NCBI GenBank assembly: GCA_017506865.1
Contig: JAFCMP010000142.1
Span: forward strand, 109,936 to 173,935
Length of the DNA: 64,000 nucleotides
Direction of reading: 5' to 3'
From: Tribonema minus
Taxonomy: Eukaryota; Sar; Xanthophyceae; Tribonematales; Tribonemataceae
Below, in pieces: positions 33,701 through 46,237 of this stretch (the first letter of the stretch is position 1; every line of letters starts with the position of its first letter). The notes below the pieces were generated by a model that saw only the letters and a list, made by a program, of their open reading frames with translations, made no database searches and was not told the origin of the DNA. The position numbers and the translations under genes are program-made.

Positions 33701-36700
33701 TTGCTCACGCGGCGACAGAGCTGCCGACAGGCTCGCGCTCGCGAGGGGACAGCTCTGCTTCGCCCACACAGCCATATCACAACTCATGATGCCGCACGCG
33801 TGTGCGAACAAGCTCTGACGCTCCGCGCGCCATAACACAGCTCTTGTAGCGCGGTCACTGCGAGATACACACACGCCGCGGCGTCGCGCCATCCGTCCTC
33901 ACCACGCGCCGCCCGCTGCTGCCGCAGCAGCGCGACGTGACGCTGGCACATACAGCCACGTAGTCGTAACTCATGATGCCACACGCGTGTGCGAACAAAC
34001 CGTGATGCCCCACGAGGCATGACGCGGCTCTTGCAGCTCGTTTTGTCACGCCATTCATCCTCATCACGCGTCGCCCGCTGCCGTCGCCGCAGAGCGACGC
34101 GACGATAGCTACGGAGGACTCCAGGTTCTCCGTGCCGGAGCCGCTACTGGGCCAGGCGCTGGAGGGCGGACTCAGCCATACGCTCGCGCACTTGCGCGTC
34201 GGGGACGGGGACGCGCGGAAGCCGCTGCCGGGGCTGGGCGCGGCGATTGCGCTGTCGGGCATCACGCTGGGGGGCAGGGTGAGTGGTTCAGCGATGCTGT
34301 TGGTGTTGGTGCACTGCGCTAAGGCCATACACCCGCGAACTTGCATGTCGGGGACGGGGACGCGCGGAAGCCGCTGCCGGGGCTGAGGGCTGCGATCGCG
34401 CTGTCAGGAATCACTCTGGCGGGCAGGGTGAGTGGGCGGGCGATGGTGTTGATGTTCCTGCACTGCATGACCTCATCAAGGGTATGTGGTTCACGAGGAT
34501 CACCATTCGTGGCACTTGAGCGGATGTGACACGGATGCCAAGCGCATGCGGCGCAGCGGCAGGCGTGGTGTGGTTGTGTGCGGTGTGTATTCGTGGGAGG
34601 GTGCGTTGTAGCGTGGCGCACGCTGCTGCTCATGATGATGCGCGCGGAGGAAGGGGCGCAGCAGGGGAGGAGGAGGCCAGCAACAAATAGCGGAGGCAGG
34701 GGCGCAGCGGAGGAGGGGGCAAGCAGCGAGCAGCGCCTCACACAGGAGCAACTGTTGCGGTGTTGAGACCTTAACACTTCAAGAGGTGACGTGCTGCACG
34801 GAGTGTCACAAATCAGATGACAACGCACAAGAATGCGTACACTCTCCCGCCGCACTCCAATTTGGTTCAGCCAGCACACGTCAGTGCTCATGAGCGAACT
34901 GACAAGCGCACATGCGGCGGTCATGCCATCATGCTCATCGCTGCGGGTGTAGCTCGAACATCCACAAACGAGGACAGCAAACCATTGCACCTGCTTTGCA
35001 TATCAGACAGACTGCGCTTGCAGGCATCCGAGCAGGCGCTGTAAGGCGCATCTGCTGCAACCTTAAGGTTAGGGTAAGGGTTACGGCCGACCGGGCGCGC
35101 AAGACCACGTCCAGGCGCTGCGTGACGTGAATGCCTTCGCTGCGCAAGGCAGCACGGCCCAGCGATGACGACCCTCGCCAAGCATCGCGCCGCCGCCCGT
35201 CCACGACGCCTGCTTGCTGTAACTGCCTCGACCACCGCAAACACACGCACTTCACTTTTGCGTGCTGACGCACACGCGCGCGTCAATGAGCGTGAGCCTG
35301 ACCCTGGCTCCGCATGCAACGCTTGCACATTTTTGACCATCATTGGTTCGTGCGCGCTCGCGCTGCGCAGGACATGGCGTGGGCGGGCCTCGCGTGCGGC
35401 TACGCGGACGACGAGGAGCTGGACGCCAAGTTCACCATGCTGGAGCGCGGGGACGACATTGAGCTGTGGACGGCGCTGCCCATGCAGGTGAGCGCCATGC
35501 TGCTGAGCAGCGCTGCCTGAGACGGCGCGCGCCGCAGGCGGCGCCGACCGCGCCTCGCTGCTGACGCTGCGCGTGTGTCAGAAGAGGGGAGGTCACGAGG
35601 GTGCTGCACGTGAGTGCGCAGCAGCAGCTGCAGTGTCAGCCGCAGCGCTCCCTGCAGTCGTGGTGCGAAGTAAGTGCTATTGTGTACTGGAGCTGTACCC
35701 GTAGTGTACTGGTGTGTACTGTGTGCGGCGCACTGTGTACCGTGGGGGCGCTGCTGAGCAGCGCTGCCTGAGACTCTCGGCTACCTCTCTCGCGCAACCC
35801 CAAGGGGGGCATCACGGAACACACCCAACTTCAGCAATGGACACCCAACTTCAGCTATGGCGCCCCACGTGCCGCGCGCCGTCGCGGTTTGAGTGTTGCA
35901 ACACACAGCGTGCGCTGACCTCGGTCATGGCTGCGCGTCATGCGTGACTTCGCCGCAGGCGGCGCTGACCGCGCCTCGCTGTTGACATTGCGCGTGCATC
36001 AGAAGAGGCGAGGTACTGCGCGTGAGTGCGCGGCAGCTGCAGTGTCAGCCGCAGCGCTCCGTGCGCAGTCCGCGGTAAAACTATGGTACGCAGTGCGCTG
36101 CGGGGTGGTACTGGAGTTGTACCCATATTGTGTGTACTGGTGGGTACTGAGTGCGGTGCGCAGTGCGCGGTCGCGCACCAGCAGCAGCGCTCAGCATTGA
36201 ACAGCCGGCGGGGCGTGCGTCACACAGCATCGGCAGCAGGGGCCCAGCCCGCACCACCGTACTGCGCGCACAACACGCGTTCGTTTCCGACGCCACGCGG
36301 CCAGTTGGCTGTTTGTCACTCACGCGACCTGACCCCCACGTCAGCGCGCGCGTGCACGTGCGCACCACGTGCGCACCAGCAGCGCTCAGAACCTCAGGCG
36401 CGAGATGCGCGCGCCTGCTCCGCCTCTCCGCCTCTCGATGACGCTCGACCGCGCTCTCCGCACGAGCGCAGCGCGCACGCTCTGAAGGCCCGCGCGCACG
36501 CGGTGAGCGCCGCCGTCATCAGAGCCGCGAACGGCTGCGCTGCCGCGGACGCACAGGGCCGACGCGCAGCGCAGCAACAACTTGAGGCAGCGCATAACAA
36601 TGTGAACATCTACAGTATGCAAAATGTGCTGTTCCCGCATCATCCTGCATTGACGTGACTACTCTCCAGCTGCAACCCCCCCAATCTCATCCACGACACG

Positions 36701-39700
36701 CTGAAGCGACGGCGCGCGCGCGATCCGACCCCCGCCGCACGCCGCGCAGATGCGCAAGGACCCCCCATACGCGGCGCTGCTGGGGCAGTACCGGCTCGTC
36801 CAGGGGGTGCGGACGCTGCACCCCGTGGAGGGCGAGGGCGTCGACGACGACGACGAGGAGTGGCAGGAGGAGGCGCTCGAGCGCTGGCACGACGCGGCGA
36901 ACGTGCGCGACGAGGCGGAGGCACTGGCGCTGGCCGACAAGCGCTGGCAGCGCGCGCTGTGGCCGTACAATCCCAAGAAGAGGGTGAGCGCCGCTGCTGC
37001 TGGTGCTGGCGGTGGTGGTGCTGCTGCTGCTGCCGCTGGTGCCGCCGCCGCTGCTGCTGTTGGCGCTGCCGCTGCTCTGCTGCTGCTGAGCCACCGCGCC
37101 CGCTTCTCGCTGCGGTGTGCGACGGTAGTGTCGAGGGAACTGCTGAGTACTACGTGCGTGCGCCATGCTGCTGCGCTTGCGACGAGCCGCATGCGAAGGC
37201 CCCGGCCCGTGCGACCGCGCGCGCGCCCTGCGGCGACAGCTGCGGGCACACGCCGCAATCGCCTTGCTGGACAGCAGCGCATCGCGCCGAGTCGATCTCG
37301 CACCCGCACGCCTGTGACACACGTCGGCGCACGCCCCCCTCCCCCCCGCCCCGCAGGCGCGCAAGTCGAAGGCCGCAGCGGCAGCGGCGGCGGACGCCGC
37401 CAAGGCCGCGCAGGCCGCGGAGGAGGCGCTCGCCGGCGCCGACGACGAGACGCGCGCGGACCTGGAGACGGCGGCGGCGGCGGCGAAGGCGGCGGCGGCG
37501 GAGGCTGCGGCAGCGGCGACGGTGGCGGCCATCACCGCCGGCGAGCTGCCGAACCCGGACGCGGAGGAGCTGTACCAGCGCATACCGCGCGAGCGGCGCG
37601 AGCCGCTGCCGGTGTCGCAGGTGCGGGGTTGAGCGCTGCTGTTACGGCATTGGGCGCGAATAGAGCGCTGCAGTGTCCGCGTATTGCGTGCTTGGAATGG
37701 TGGGCCGGGCGGCGTCCGCTGCAGGGCGGGCTCGCGCTGCTCAGGGACGGGCGGAGCAGCGCGCACCTGCCGCTGCTGCTGCTGCCGCGGCTGCTGCTGC
37801 AGGTGCCGCTGCTGCTGCGCGTGCCGCGCCGGCTTCGACGCCGCAGCACAGCGTACGCATCATGCTGAGGCCGCTTCCAAGCATTCACTTCCCCTGCGCT
37901 GCATACTCAGACGTCATTAGAGAAGGAAAGGCGACGCTGTTCAGGTCCGTCAATGCCTTGTAAATCCCGAAACATCACGCGATGATCTCCAATCATTACG
38001 CAGGGCAGGAAACGCGACGCTGTTCAGTCCGTTGTCGCCACATGTACCAAACAGCGACGCGCATGATCTCCGTTTCAATTGCAGGTGGAGTGGACGGATG
38101 CGGACGCGGCCGCGGACGGCGAGGGCATTGAGGACAGTGAGTCGTGGATTATCGATACGGAGTTCGGGCGCAAGCGCGTCGTCGCGAAGGACCAGCCGCC
38201 GCTTGCGCCGGGGGTGAGTCACCTCTGATTGCGTACGCTTGAAGTAGCAAAGTGCCACGGGGGACGCACCACCGCCAAGCATTTTGGTATGGCATTACCG
38301 CAGAGAGGCAGCTGCGCCGGCATGAGGCAACATAAGGGGGGGGGGGGGGGGGGGGGGGGGGGTAGGACATGATAATGTGATATGGGGGTGGGTGGGTATG
38401 TGCAACACAGGTGCGGGCCGGTGCGCGCTAACCCTAACTCTGACCCTAACCCCACACGGATGCGCGCACCGCAGCGCGAGGGCGACCCTGCCGGCACGGA
38501 GCGGCTGGCCGCCCTGTGTACTGCGTGTCCCCTACGTGCGCCCCGTCGCAGCTTCTGATGGGGCGACTATATCGCGCCGCGCCGCAGCGCTGGCGCCGTC
38601 TGCGATCCTTACAGGCCGTCTGCTTGTCTCGCGTTCGTCCCGCACATGCGCGCTTGTCTGCCCTGCGGCAGCGGTTTCAAGGGAGGGTCGCTGCATGCGC
38701 GCTTCTTGCCTCCGCTGCACTCGCTCGCTTGAGCGTGCGGCCGAGCGCGCAGCCTCCGCGCCCGGCGCGTCAGCGCACGACACGCGAGCGTCGCCACGTG
38801 CGCACCGTGACACATGCACTGCGGCAAGCGACGACGGCGCGTGCCGCCCACATTTAACACGCCATCCTGCCGTCACTCACAGTCACGCCACCCGAGTGCC
38901 CAGCGCTCGGCGGTAGCGCGCAGCGCGCCGGCAGCGCCACGCGACCACATTTATTACGCTGCGTCTGAGGCTGCGCTGCGCGCCGTCCGCTGCGCGCCGC
39001 GGCGCGAACGCGACACGGGAGCGTCTCCTCGTGCCCTTCGCGACGCGTGGCACAACGGCAAGCGACGACCGCGCGCGCCGCGCACATACCAACACCGCCC
39101 CGCCGTCGCCCACGGTCACGCTCGTCAGGGACACTCGGCAGCGCGACGCGCCCACATGTATTACACTGCGTCTGAGGCTTTGCTGTGCATGTTCTGCTGC
39201 GCGCCGCGCCAGGAGCGCCGGCGGCCGGGGTCGCAGTTGGGCGCGTGGGAGTACGTGCCCGAGGACGCGCCGGAGGCGGACGCGGAGGAGAACCCGCTGG
39301 CCGCGTGGTTCGCCTTCCCGCGCGAGCCCTGCGAACTGGAGGCCTACGCGGCGCCCATGGCGCAGTGCTTCAACACAGAGTCGCTGCAGGTGCGCGCCGC
39401 GTGAGCGCTGCTGGTGTTCAAACACTTGTGATCGGAGGCGATGTTTGGCGTGTCGGCGTCGTTGCGCGGATGGACGTGGCGGTGCCTGCGCCGCCGCGCG
39501 CGCGCGCGTGCGGCTTTGCAGGTTCTTGTGCACAAAGAGGCCGTTTCTTGCGTTGCGTCATTGTCGCCTCGGCCATGCAAGTGTTGGAGTCACACCATTC
39601 CTTGAAAGTTTGCTGCTACTGTATCTGGTGCCCGTTCCACACCGGCAGTTGCCCCTGTCATCGCCATTGCGCGGAGGGACGTGCGCGCATGCGCGAGTGC

Positions 39701-42510
39701 GCTGGCGCCAACGCTTATCAGCGAGGCGATCCCTCGCTGTCGTTGACATCGCGATGATGATCAACGACCTGGCGCATGCACTCGTGCGGGCGCGCCATGG
39801 CAAAACCTGGCGTCCGCTGCGCCTGTATGTGGTGCGCGTGCTGCGTCGTTGCGCGTGCCTTTGTTGAGCGATATCACAACACCTGCTCCAGAGCGCAGCG
39901 ACGCGTGCGATACAGCATTTGCGCTTTTGCCGTGGCCTGAGCGGCTGTGATCAGGACTGGTCAAATCGGGCTTCATGTAGACCATGGTCTCAAGGGTCCT
40001 GATGGAATGTCACACTGCATTCAAACGGTATTCAGTTGAAGGGGGTCCCACAGCTAGTGCCAGGTGACCTAGTGTACTTCCAGGTATACACTGCACTACA
40101 ACACTTCATGGTGTTGAAGTACGTCATGATGACATCATGGCATACAGCATCAGGCCACGCGCCGCAGCGCTCCACAGCGGGCTCACCCGCTCCCCCGCCG
40201 CTCGCCTGCATCTGCGCTGCGCCGCGCAGCAAGCCGTCGACAACGTGAAGGCCGCCGCGGCGGAGGGGCACGCATGGGCGGTGAGCGCGCTGCAGCACAT
40301 GCAGCAGTGCTCGCCACTGGCGCTGCGGACCGTCTTTGAGCAGGTGAGCGCGCGCGCGCTTCGCACCCTCAGGGCACCTGCCTGCCCGCCACATGCGATT
40401 GGTGTGATGGTAGTGTCGTGTGCGCTTTCAAGGTACATGCGAAATCGGTGTGATGGTAGTGTCGGGTTCGCGTCAGTGGCGCGTGCATTCTTCAAGGTCG
40501 CCGACCGACGTGGCACGTCAACTTCAATTCGGCGCGTCACCTGCAGCTGCGTACGGCTGGGCATGGCCGTAGATGGCGTCAGGATCGCTATATGCTGGGA
40601 CGTCGTCTCTGGAACGCTTTTGCACTTACTGCTGCAGGGCGAAACCATGGTTGCCCTGAGGCACTTGTACTTGCAGTGCATGTTCGGCACATGCCTACGA
40701 CGATCTTCCTGCTCGCGCCTGTGCCGTGCCTCATTTCGGAGTACACGTGGTGCACGTCAGCAACATGAGCTCTCATACTCTCAGATATGCGCGAGGGGGT
40801 GAAGGCGGTGGGCCGCCTTGCCCGAGAGGCAGTCCTCAGAAATGTGCCTTGAAGTTGTCCGGTGGCGCGTTGAACATTGCCGCTGCACCACACCTTATTG
40901 GCCCATCTGACCGGCCGTCGCTGCCAGGGCCCTAAACCGCTGCCGCCCCCCCGGCGCGTGTCTGCCGCGCAGCTCAAGCGTGCTGAACGCATGCGCAGCC
41001 TCGAACGACCCTGAACGCTGCCGCCTGACAAGTTGAACATCGCCGCTACGCAACATCTAATTGGCCCATCTGACCAGTCGTCGCTGTCAGGGCCCTGAAC
41101 CGCTGCAAACCCCGCGTGTCCGCTGCGCAGCTCAAGCGCGCCGAGCGCATGCGCAGCCTCGAGGACTGCCTGCGCATGGAGATCGTGGTGGGCGACGCCC
41201 TGGCGCGCCAACCAGACTACTGGTACGTGCATATACTATAGAAAAACAGCACGAGGCTCTTCTGGCCATACTGTTAGAAGCATACAGATCTATACATAGT
41301 ATGTAGTATGTGTACTGCCATATGACTTCTGTTGCATTCCCCCAACACCTTCAACCGGTGAGGTGAAGGTCCTTGCTACCGCAGTGGAAGCCATCCTGTA
41401 CGCACAGAGCACCGTCATTGTTGGCTTGATCGGGAAGCTGGGGGGGGGAGCGATCCCTGACTTAGTCCATTATGCACGACAGCTGTGGCAGCTTGAGTAT
41501 GACTAGTGTACGCACCAACGGGACTACTGGTGCGCACACAACCACCGAGTACATTGCACGCGTTGGAGGTAATTGAGCTGACGTCAACTGCAGCCCCGTT
41601 CCATGTGTCACGCTGATGGCCCAAACGTCTCTGCTGCCGGCGTGATCAACTCACGCGCGAGCAACTTCGCATGTCAAACTTCGCAAGTTGTCAGCTCTCT
41701 GCTCACTCGATAGCCATGAGGGCACAGTCTCAGTACATCGCACCACGGCAGTAGCAACTATGTTTGAGTATTACCACGGGTCTGGCAGTCCTGAGTATGA
41801 GTACGGCGCAAGCGCAACATGTCAGCAAGAACGCGGCGACAGCAACGACACGGCCTGGTGCGTTTGGCACAGCGGTCGGTGTGGTATGAAGTGTATGTAT
41901 GCATGAAGTTGGCCTGCGCTCTACTGCAGGGGCCAGTGCACTCTCTCACGGCGGCCTACACCTGCCGCTCCGTCCTCGGCGGCAAGGGGCTTGCACCTGA
42001 TGTGTGCGGCGGACCTCCGGGAACATGGCATGTGCTGGCATGTGCTGTCACAGCCACAGCCTTCAACATACCTCGCCACATGCCCCTCAACACGTGTACC
42101 CCGGCACCTCCCAATTCTTTCATTTTTGGTGTTCATCGCACATGACTGACGCGTGCCGCACATTGCGCAGATGCTCAGCAGCGACGCTGCGTCATCAGCT
42201 CTCCTCTCATCAGTCGCGTTAAGTATCCAGCCAAGGGCGCCGCACCAGCGCCCCGTCATGTGCACTCGATCCACGCCCTCAACGCCTTGCGTACCAGCGC
42301 TCATCCCCTCAAAACGTGCGCTGCTCACACCTCTGAACACGCTGAATACGCTACAGGACTGCTCTCGAGGCGCCGCCTGGTGCCGCCGCCGCCGACGCCG
42401 CGCCTGCGCCGCGGTGGTCTTCGTCCCTGGACGATGCTTCCAGCCTGCCTGTTGACGAGCTGTTCCAAGAGCCGGCGGACTTTGAGTTGGATCTCGCGGG
42501 CCGCGATTGA
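30755..42510 (+). CDS. 3-hydroxyisobutyryl-CoA hydrolase (HIBCH)-like, mitochondrial
   Basis: Thirteen exons: 30755-30853, 31319-31384, 31823-31897, 32442-32690, 34093-34278, 35371-35487, 36750-36983, 37357-37620, 38085-38213, 39213-39389, 40230-40343, 41131-41222 and 42357-42510; phases agree, 651 residues. MLAARISRRLRP looks like a mitochondrial presequence. Exons 2-5 carry the crotonase fold: FLQFNKLQ, VKAVVLTG, CFCSGADA, LGGGFALLQ, FSVPEPLLGQALEGG. The HIBCH C-terminal region follows (AQCFNTESLQ, LRMEIVVGDAL). HIBCH acts in valine breakdown; of its catalytic pair, Glu179 is kept, but Asp is Glu187. About 240 mostly alanine-rich, charged residues (exons 7-10) are inserted, making it much longer than the usual 385. 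It could instead be the ribosomal relative mS47. The last junction (phase 2) is the only non-phase-0 one. Confidence 0.88.
32528..32566 (+). repeat. Poly-G tract inside a coding exon of the HIBCH-like gene
   Basis: A run of about 20 G bases codes for glycines in exon 4, between the SGADA oxyanion motif and LRREVARL. The frame stays open only at the present run length modulo 3, so the tract is a likely site of slippage or sequencing error. Confidence 0.85.
33782..34108 (+). repeat. 187-bp tandem duplication ending at the exon 5 acceptor of the HIBCH-like gene
   Basis: actcatgatgcc and about 140 following bases occur at 33782 and again at 33969. The second copy runs through the real acceptor into exon 5; the first ends in ctgctgccgcagcagcgcgacg, a degraded copy of the acceptor and first exon bases. 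Confidence 0.8.
34324..34445 (+). repeat. Copy of the 3' half of exon 5 with its donor (HIBCH-like gene)
   Basis: The end of exon 5 and its GTGAGT donor (34175-34290) are copied 149 bases downstream. The copy still reads VGDGDARKPLPGLRAAIALS in an open frame up to a donor at 34428, but I see no acceptor that would let it act as a complete exon. Confidence 0.85.
35500..36165 (+). repeat. Tandem duplications inside intron 6 of the HIBCH-like gene
   Basis: A block beginning ccgcaggcggcgc at 35532 recurs at 35953 for about 200 bases. A second block, tgctgagcagcgctgcctgagac, at 35500 recurs at 35752. The first block includes an acceptor-like CCGCAG. Confidence 0.75.
38336..38363. repeat. Poly-G homopolymer in intron 9 of the HIBCH-like gene
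   Basis: An uninterrupted run of about 27 G bases, the longest homopolymer I noticed in the window. On the transcribed strand it could form a G-quadruplex; no function is shown. Confidence 0.9.
38770..39212 (+). repeat. 207-bp tandem duplication next to the exon 10 acceptor (HIBCH-like gene)
   Basis: The segment containing ttattacgctgcgtctgaggct at about 38950 recurs as ttacactgcgtctgaggct near 39159, with further matches on both sides (gcaagcgacgac, gcgcgccg). The second copy ends at the real exon 10 acceptor. Confidence 0.7.
40870..41165 (+). repeat. Tandem copy of the exon 12 5' end and its acceptor (HIBCH-like gene)
   Basis: ttgaacat(t/c)gccgct and the following intron end recur at 40870 and 41033. 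The first copy contains its own CGCAG acceptor at 40972 and the exon start LKRAERMRSLE, and then becomes unrelated; the second is the real exon. Confidence 0.85.
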
Positions 42511-44699
42511 GCGTCTGCGGCGCGCCGATCATGAGCTCGGACGGCACACGGGGTGGCGGGCAGGGCTCAGTAGCGGGGGGCTGACAGGTAGCGGCGGGTG
42601 CGATGCGGAATGCTCGATACCTGGGCAGAAGGAAGGCTGGGGAGGCTCTCTGGAGTTTTGACGGGCACACCAGTGTGCCCCCTCTGCAGTGCACGGTGTG
42701 GCCACTTCAGCTGTGCCGCGATCTGCCGCTGCGGCGATGCGCGTTGCGTCAGGCACGGTTCGTAATGTGAACCACCTATCACAGGCAATGTGTGCCATGT
42801 AGCCGCTTCAGACGAGGTGACTTCAGGTGTCAAGAGTCAAGTAGCCACGCCACGCCAGTGTTCACAGCTTGCGTGAAACATTCATCTGGGTGCTGCATGC
42901 CCCCTGCCTCATGACTCATGACCTGGAACATGACTCAGAGTCGAGTCCCTTGAGCGCGTGCATACATGTGTGCTTTATTGTGCTTGCCATGGCCTAAGGC
43001 AAAATTAATTCCTGTGATGTGGCAGCTGCTAAGCCCCCCAGGGAGACTGCGCATGACGTGTGCTGCTCTGCAGCTGCCGTCCGTGGCATCTGTACGCTGT
43101 GTCAGCGGCGCAAAACACAAACGATGGCCACCTTGTGTTGGACTGCTTCGCATCATTACCAAAAACACGTGTCCCAAGTGGTGCACTGTAGGGCGTTTCA
43201 TAAGCCATTGCTCGAGAGGTAAACAGCGCGCAGACGCTTCAAGTCTGTACTCCATGGACTTGCACTGTATTCCCATGGGGGCTGTGGAATAGTAATTATC
43301 GCAAGCGCAGATGGCGGACTATTAGCTACTTCCCAAGTAGCTTGCTTCCAGAATCTGCATGCATGTTGAGAAAAATTGCAGTGTCTCAATGCGCACTGCA
43401 CTTGACGATCACTGCTGAACCACATCGCCAAGGTGGAAGAAAGCAGCATGTGAGTGATGACAGTGGATCACATGTGTACAAAGTAACACAGACGACGGGG
43501 GTGAGCTGCATAATAGTGGCTCCAGCCGGAGCGAAGTGTTCATGGACAAGTGCAGTACACCATTACATGCTTGCTAGTACACTGGCTGGCAGGACATGAC
43601 GTGCACTTCACCTCCAAATCACAAGTCACGACCGCAGCATCATTGTCATCGGAGGTGCGTTGCAGACATACAAGAGCATGCACGCAGGCTTGCAAGGGAA
43701 AAATCAGGGGGTAAAAAGCGTCCTTGGTAACAACAATACCTCACATTTACGAATGATCACAATGTCGAGCGACAATGCTATTGCACACACTCTGCTGTGC
43801 TCTGTATTGTGTAGGTGCGCGGCATGAGGCTGTAGCAGCACACCTTGGTGAAGCAGCATTGAAGTGAAGCGTCACTTGTCACTGACAGAAGCGGGCGGGC
43901 AGAATGTGCCAACAGCTGGTGACTGCCCTACTTAGTGCTGCCAGTGACAGAGGTCATACGCAGTGCAGCCGTTTGCAGCGGGGGCTGAACTTGACAGCCT
44001 GCTGCAGCACGATGCTTCTGAAAATTATGGAGGCAAGACACATGCAACAATCACACCAATTGTTCTTCGTTGGATTCATCTTCTCACTAGTGACCACCGC
44101 CCACAGGGCACCAAATGCCAGCCACACCAAGGCCCTGAGAGGAATGCAAGCGGTTCATCATGATGTACAACACCAGGGGCAGAGACAGGGCGACCAACCA
44201 AGGCGGGCATACGCCAGTTTATGCGTATATTGTATTGAAGTGTCAAGTGTATACCTTTAGCGGCATACAACAATCGCGCTGATACAGCTACTACTTTGAA
44301 GCATTCGTTTCAGGGCCACTGTGTGCAGCTGCCACTTGGTCCCTCATCGCTCACAAAGCATGCAGCAGGTGATGCCTGACGCAAGTGCACGCTTCAAGTG
44401 TGTCTTGCACTTTTGTTGATTCTCGCTGAGGGCGCGCTTTAAAATGCTGAGGTTCCCAGACTGCTCCCGGGGACTTGCAACTGTCAACGCCAGCATCAGC
44501 CGCTGACGATCAATGATGAGTTCGTGGGCTGCCTTGAATTCGCCCTGCGCTGAGCACTGTGCCAACGACGTACAGTAGGTACAGGTAGTGAGCAACCGCG
44601 CAGTCAAGGCCAGTGGGCGCAAGTGGTGTGACGCTAGGCATTGGCGTATGCGGCAACATAGCAATGCTCAGCAGCAGCGCAGGCGGAGCAGGTGCGCGT

Positions 44700-44783
44700 G
44701 TCTCAGAAGTGCAATAAAAGATTCCGGATCGCAGCGATTCCTCACTGAGGTCAGAAGAGGGAGCTTGTTTTTCGTCAGGGACA
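44700..44783 (+). repeat. Dispersed repeat, copy 1
   Basis: About 84 bases beginning gtctcagaagtgcaataaaa and containing attccggatcgcagcg, then a segment ending cgtcagggaca. It is shared with copies at 45316 and 48230 in the same orientation at near identity, while flanks differ. Confidence 0.9.
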
Positions 44784-45315
44784 TGCGGGTTCCGCAGTGC
44801 AGCGCTGACAGCATCAGCATGGCAGGCACCCGCAAGTTAATGGCTTACCTTTGTGTAGCGAGCCACCATGGCCATTTGCTGGTGCTGTGTATGTTGTGAG
44901 CTGCTGCTGCTGTCCCCAAAAAACTGTGTCAGCCTCGTTGTGGAAGGGGCGGGCATTCAAACGCGATCGGCTGCGGCAGGGCGGTGGACGACAGGGACAC
45001 AAACTGCAAGTGGGCACGGAGCAGTGTATTTGTAGAGTGGAGATTACCAATGAACGCAGCAAAAGCCAGCAAGGCACGGCACGCATTCAGCTGCTGTCTC
45101 ATGCGCCGCATCGCACCTATACGATCGTGCCATGTGTTGCTCACAATGACGTCCGTGGTCACTGCCGCGCGCTAACACCAGGCAAGAGCAGACTTCTAGA
45201 AGCACGTCGCATCTGCGAGCAACGCCTCAGTTGGACATGCCCCGCATTGATGGCGCGGCGCGGTGACATTGGAAGCGTACGCATTCGCAGGTGTGGCAAA
45301 CGCAGAGCAGCTTGT

Positions 45316-45399
45316 GTCTCAGAAATGCAATAAAAGATTCCGGATCGCAGCGATTCCTCACTGAGGTCAGAAGAGGGAGCTTGCTTTTCATCAGGGACA
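45316..45399 (+). repeat. Dispersed repeat, copy 2
   Basis: Near-identical to the copy at 44700 (differences at gtctcagaaatgc and tttcatcag). The downstream flank is unrelated to that of copy 1. Confidence 0.9.
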
Positions 45400-46050
45400 C
45401 ACACGTGCTCTGCGGTATCTATCGCAACACAGCATCGGTTGTCAGAGGAGCACCGCGCGCATTACCTTGTTCAGATGCACCACCGCAGTAGTGGGTGCCT
45501 GACGGCCAGCGCCTCGTGGATGCGCATTTTCAACTTTGCACGAGCGCGCCGAGGCCAGAGCGGAGTTGCAACGCTGGGCGTGAGAGCGCTCAGCAGCCAA
45601 TCTGACAGTTGGTACTGCCGCCATGTTGTCATTGACGTGGCACCGGCTGTTGCGGCCTTGACCAGGCGGCGCGGCGTGGGGGGGCAGCTGCGTCAGCGCT
45701 CAGGCTGGCACGTCACCTGCAGATGTTGAAGTGCGCACGGGCGAATGAGTCGCGTGCACCTCGCGCAGCGCGGCGTGGAGATAGACTATGCGCTTCCGCG
45801 TGCCGCCATTTGATAGCGTTGCACGCACGAGTGCGGGCTGCATGCCTCAGTACATTTGAGGGGCGTGGTAAAAAAATTAACAACCACATTGTGTCATCCG
45901 CAATCAGGTTTCACCAAAGCTTTCATCATCGGCATGGCAGCGGTGGCAGGAGAGTGCTCGACAGTAGTCGCGACGGTGCGCGGCGCGTGCTACGTGCTTA
46001 CCCGGAGCGCTTCGCGTGCCGTTGCAGCGTGCGCTTGGCGCATTGCTCTG

Positions 46051-46237
46051 CCGCTCACGCGCTTGCGCCGAGCCTGCACAACGTTCACAGCGATAGCGCG
46101 GGACCTGCTGTCAGTGGCTGACAGGCGAGCGTATGGTAGTTGACTGCCGCTCACGCGCTTGCGCCGACCCTGCACAACGTTTACAGCGACAGCGCGGGAG
46201 CTGCTGTCAGCGGCGAGCGTGTGGCAGTTGACTGCTG
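46051..46237. repeat. Two-copy 96-bp tandem repeat
   Basis: ccgctcacgcgcttgcgccga begins at 46051 and again at 46147, each followed by a matching cctgcacaacgtt...cagcg block and a gtagttgactg-like end. Confidence 0.85.

Noticed and set aside
36687..37868. Very long frames on both strands (359 and 372 codons)
   Set aside because: They run through exon/intron borders of the HIBCH-like gene and consist of alanine, arginine and serine repeats expected from GC-rich sequence.
41344..41507. Plus frame EVKVLATAVEAILYAQ, considered as the missing HIBCH exon
   Set aside because: Exons 12 and 13 join in phase 2 without it, and its sequence does not match the HIBCH EGVRA region.
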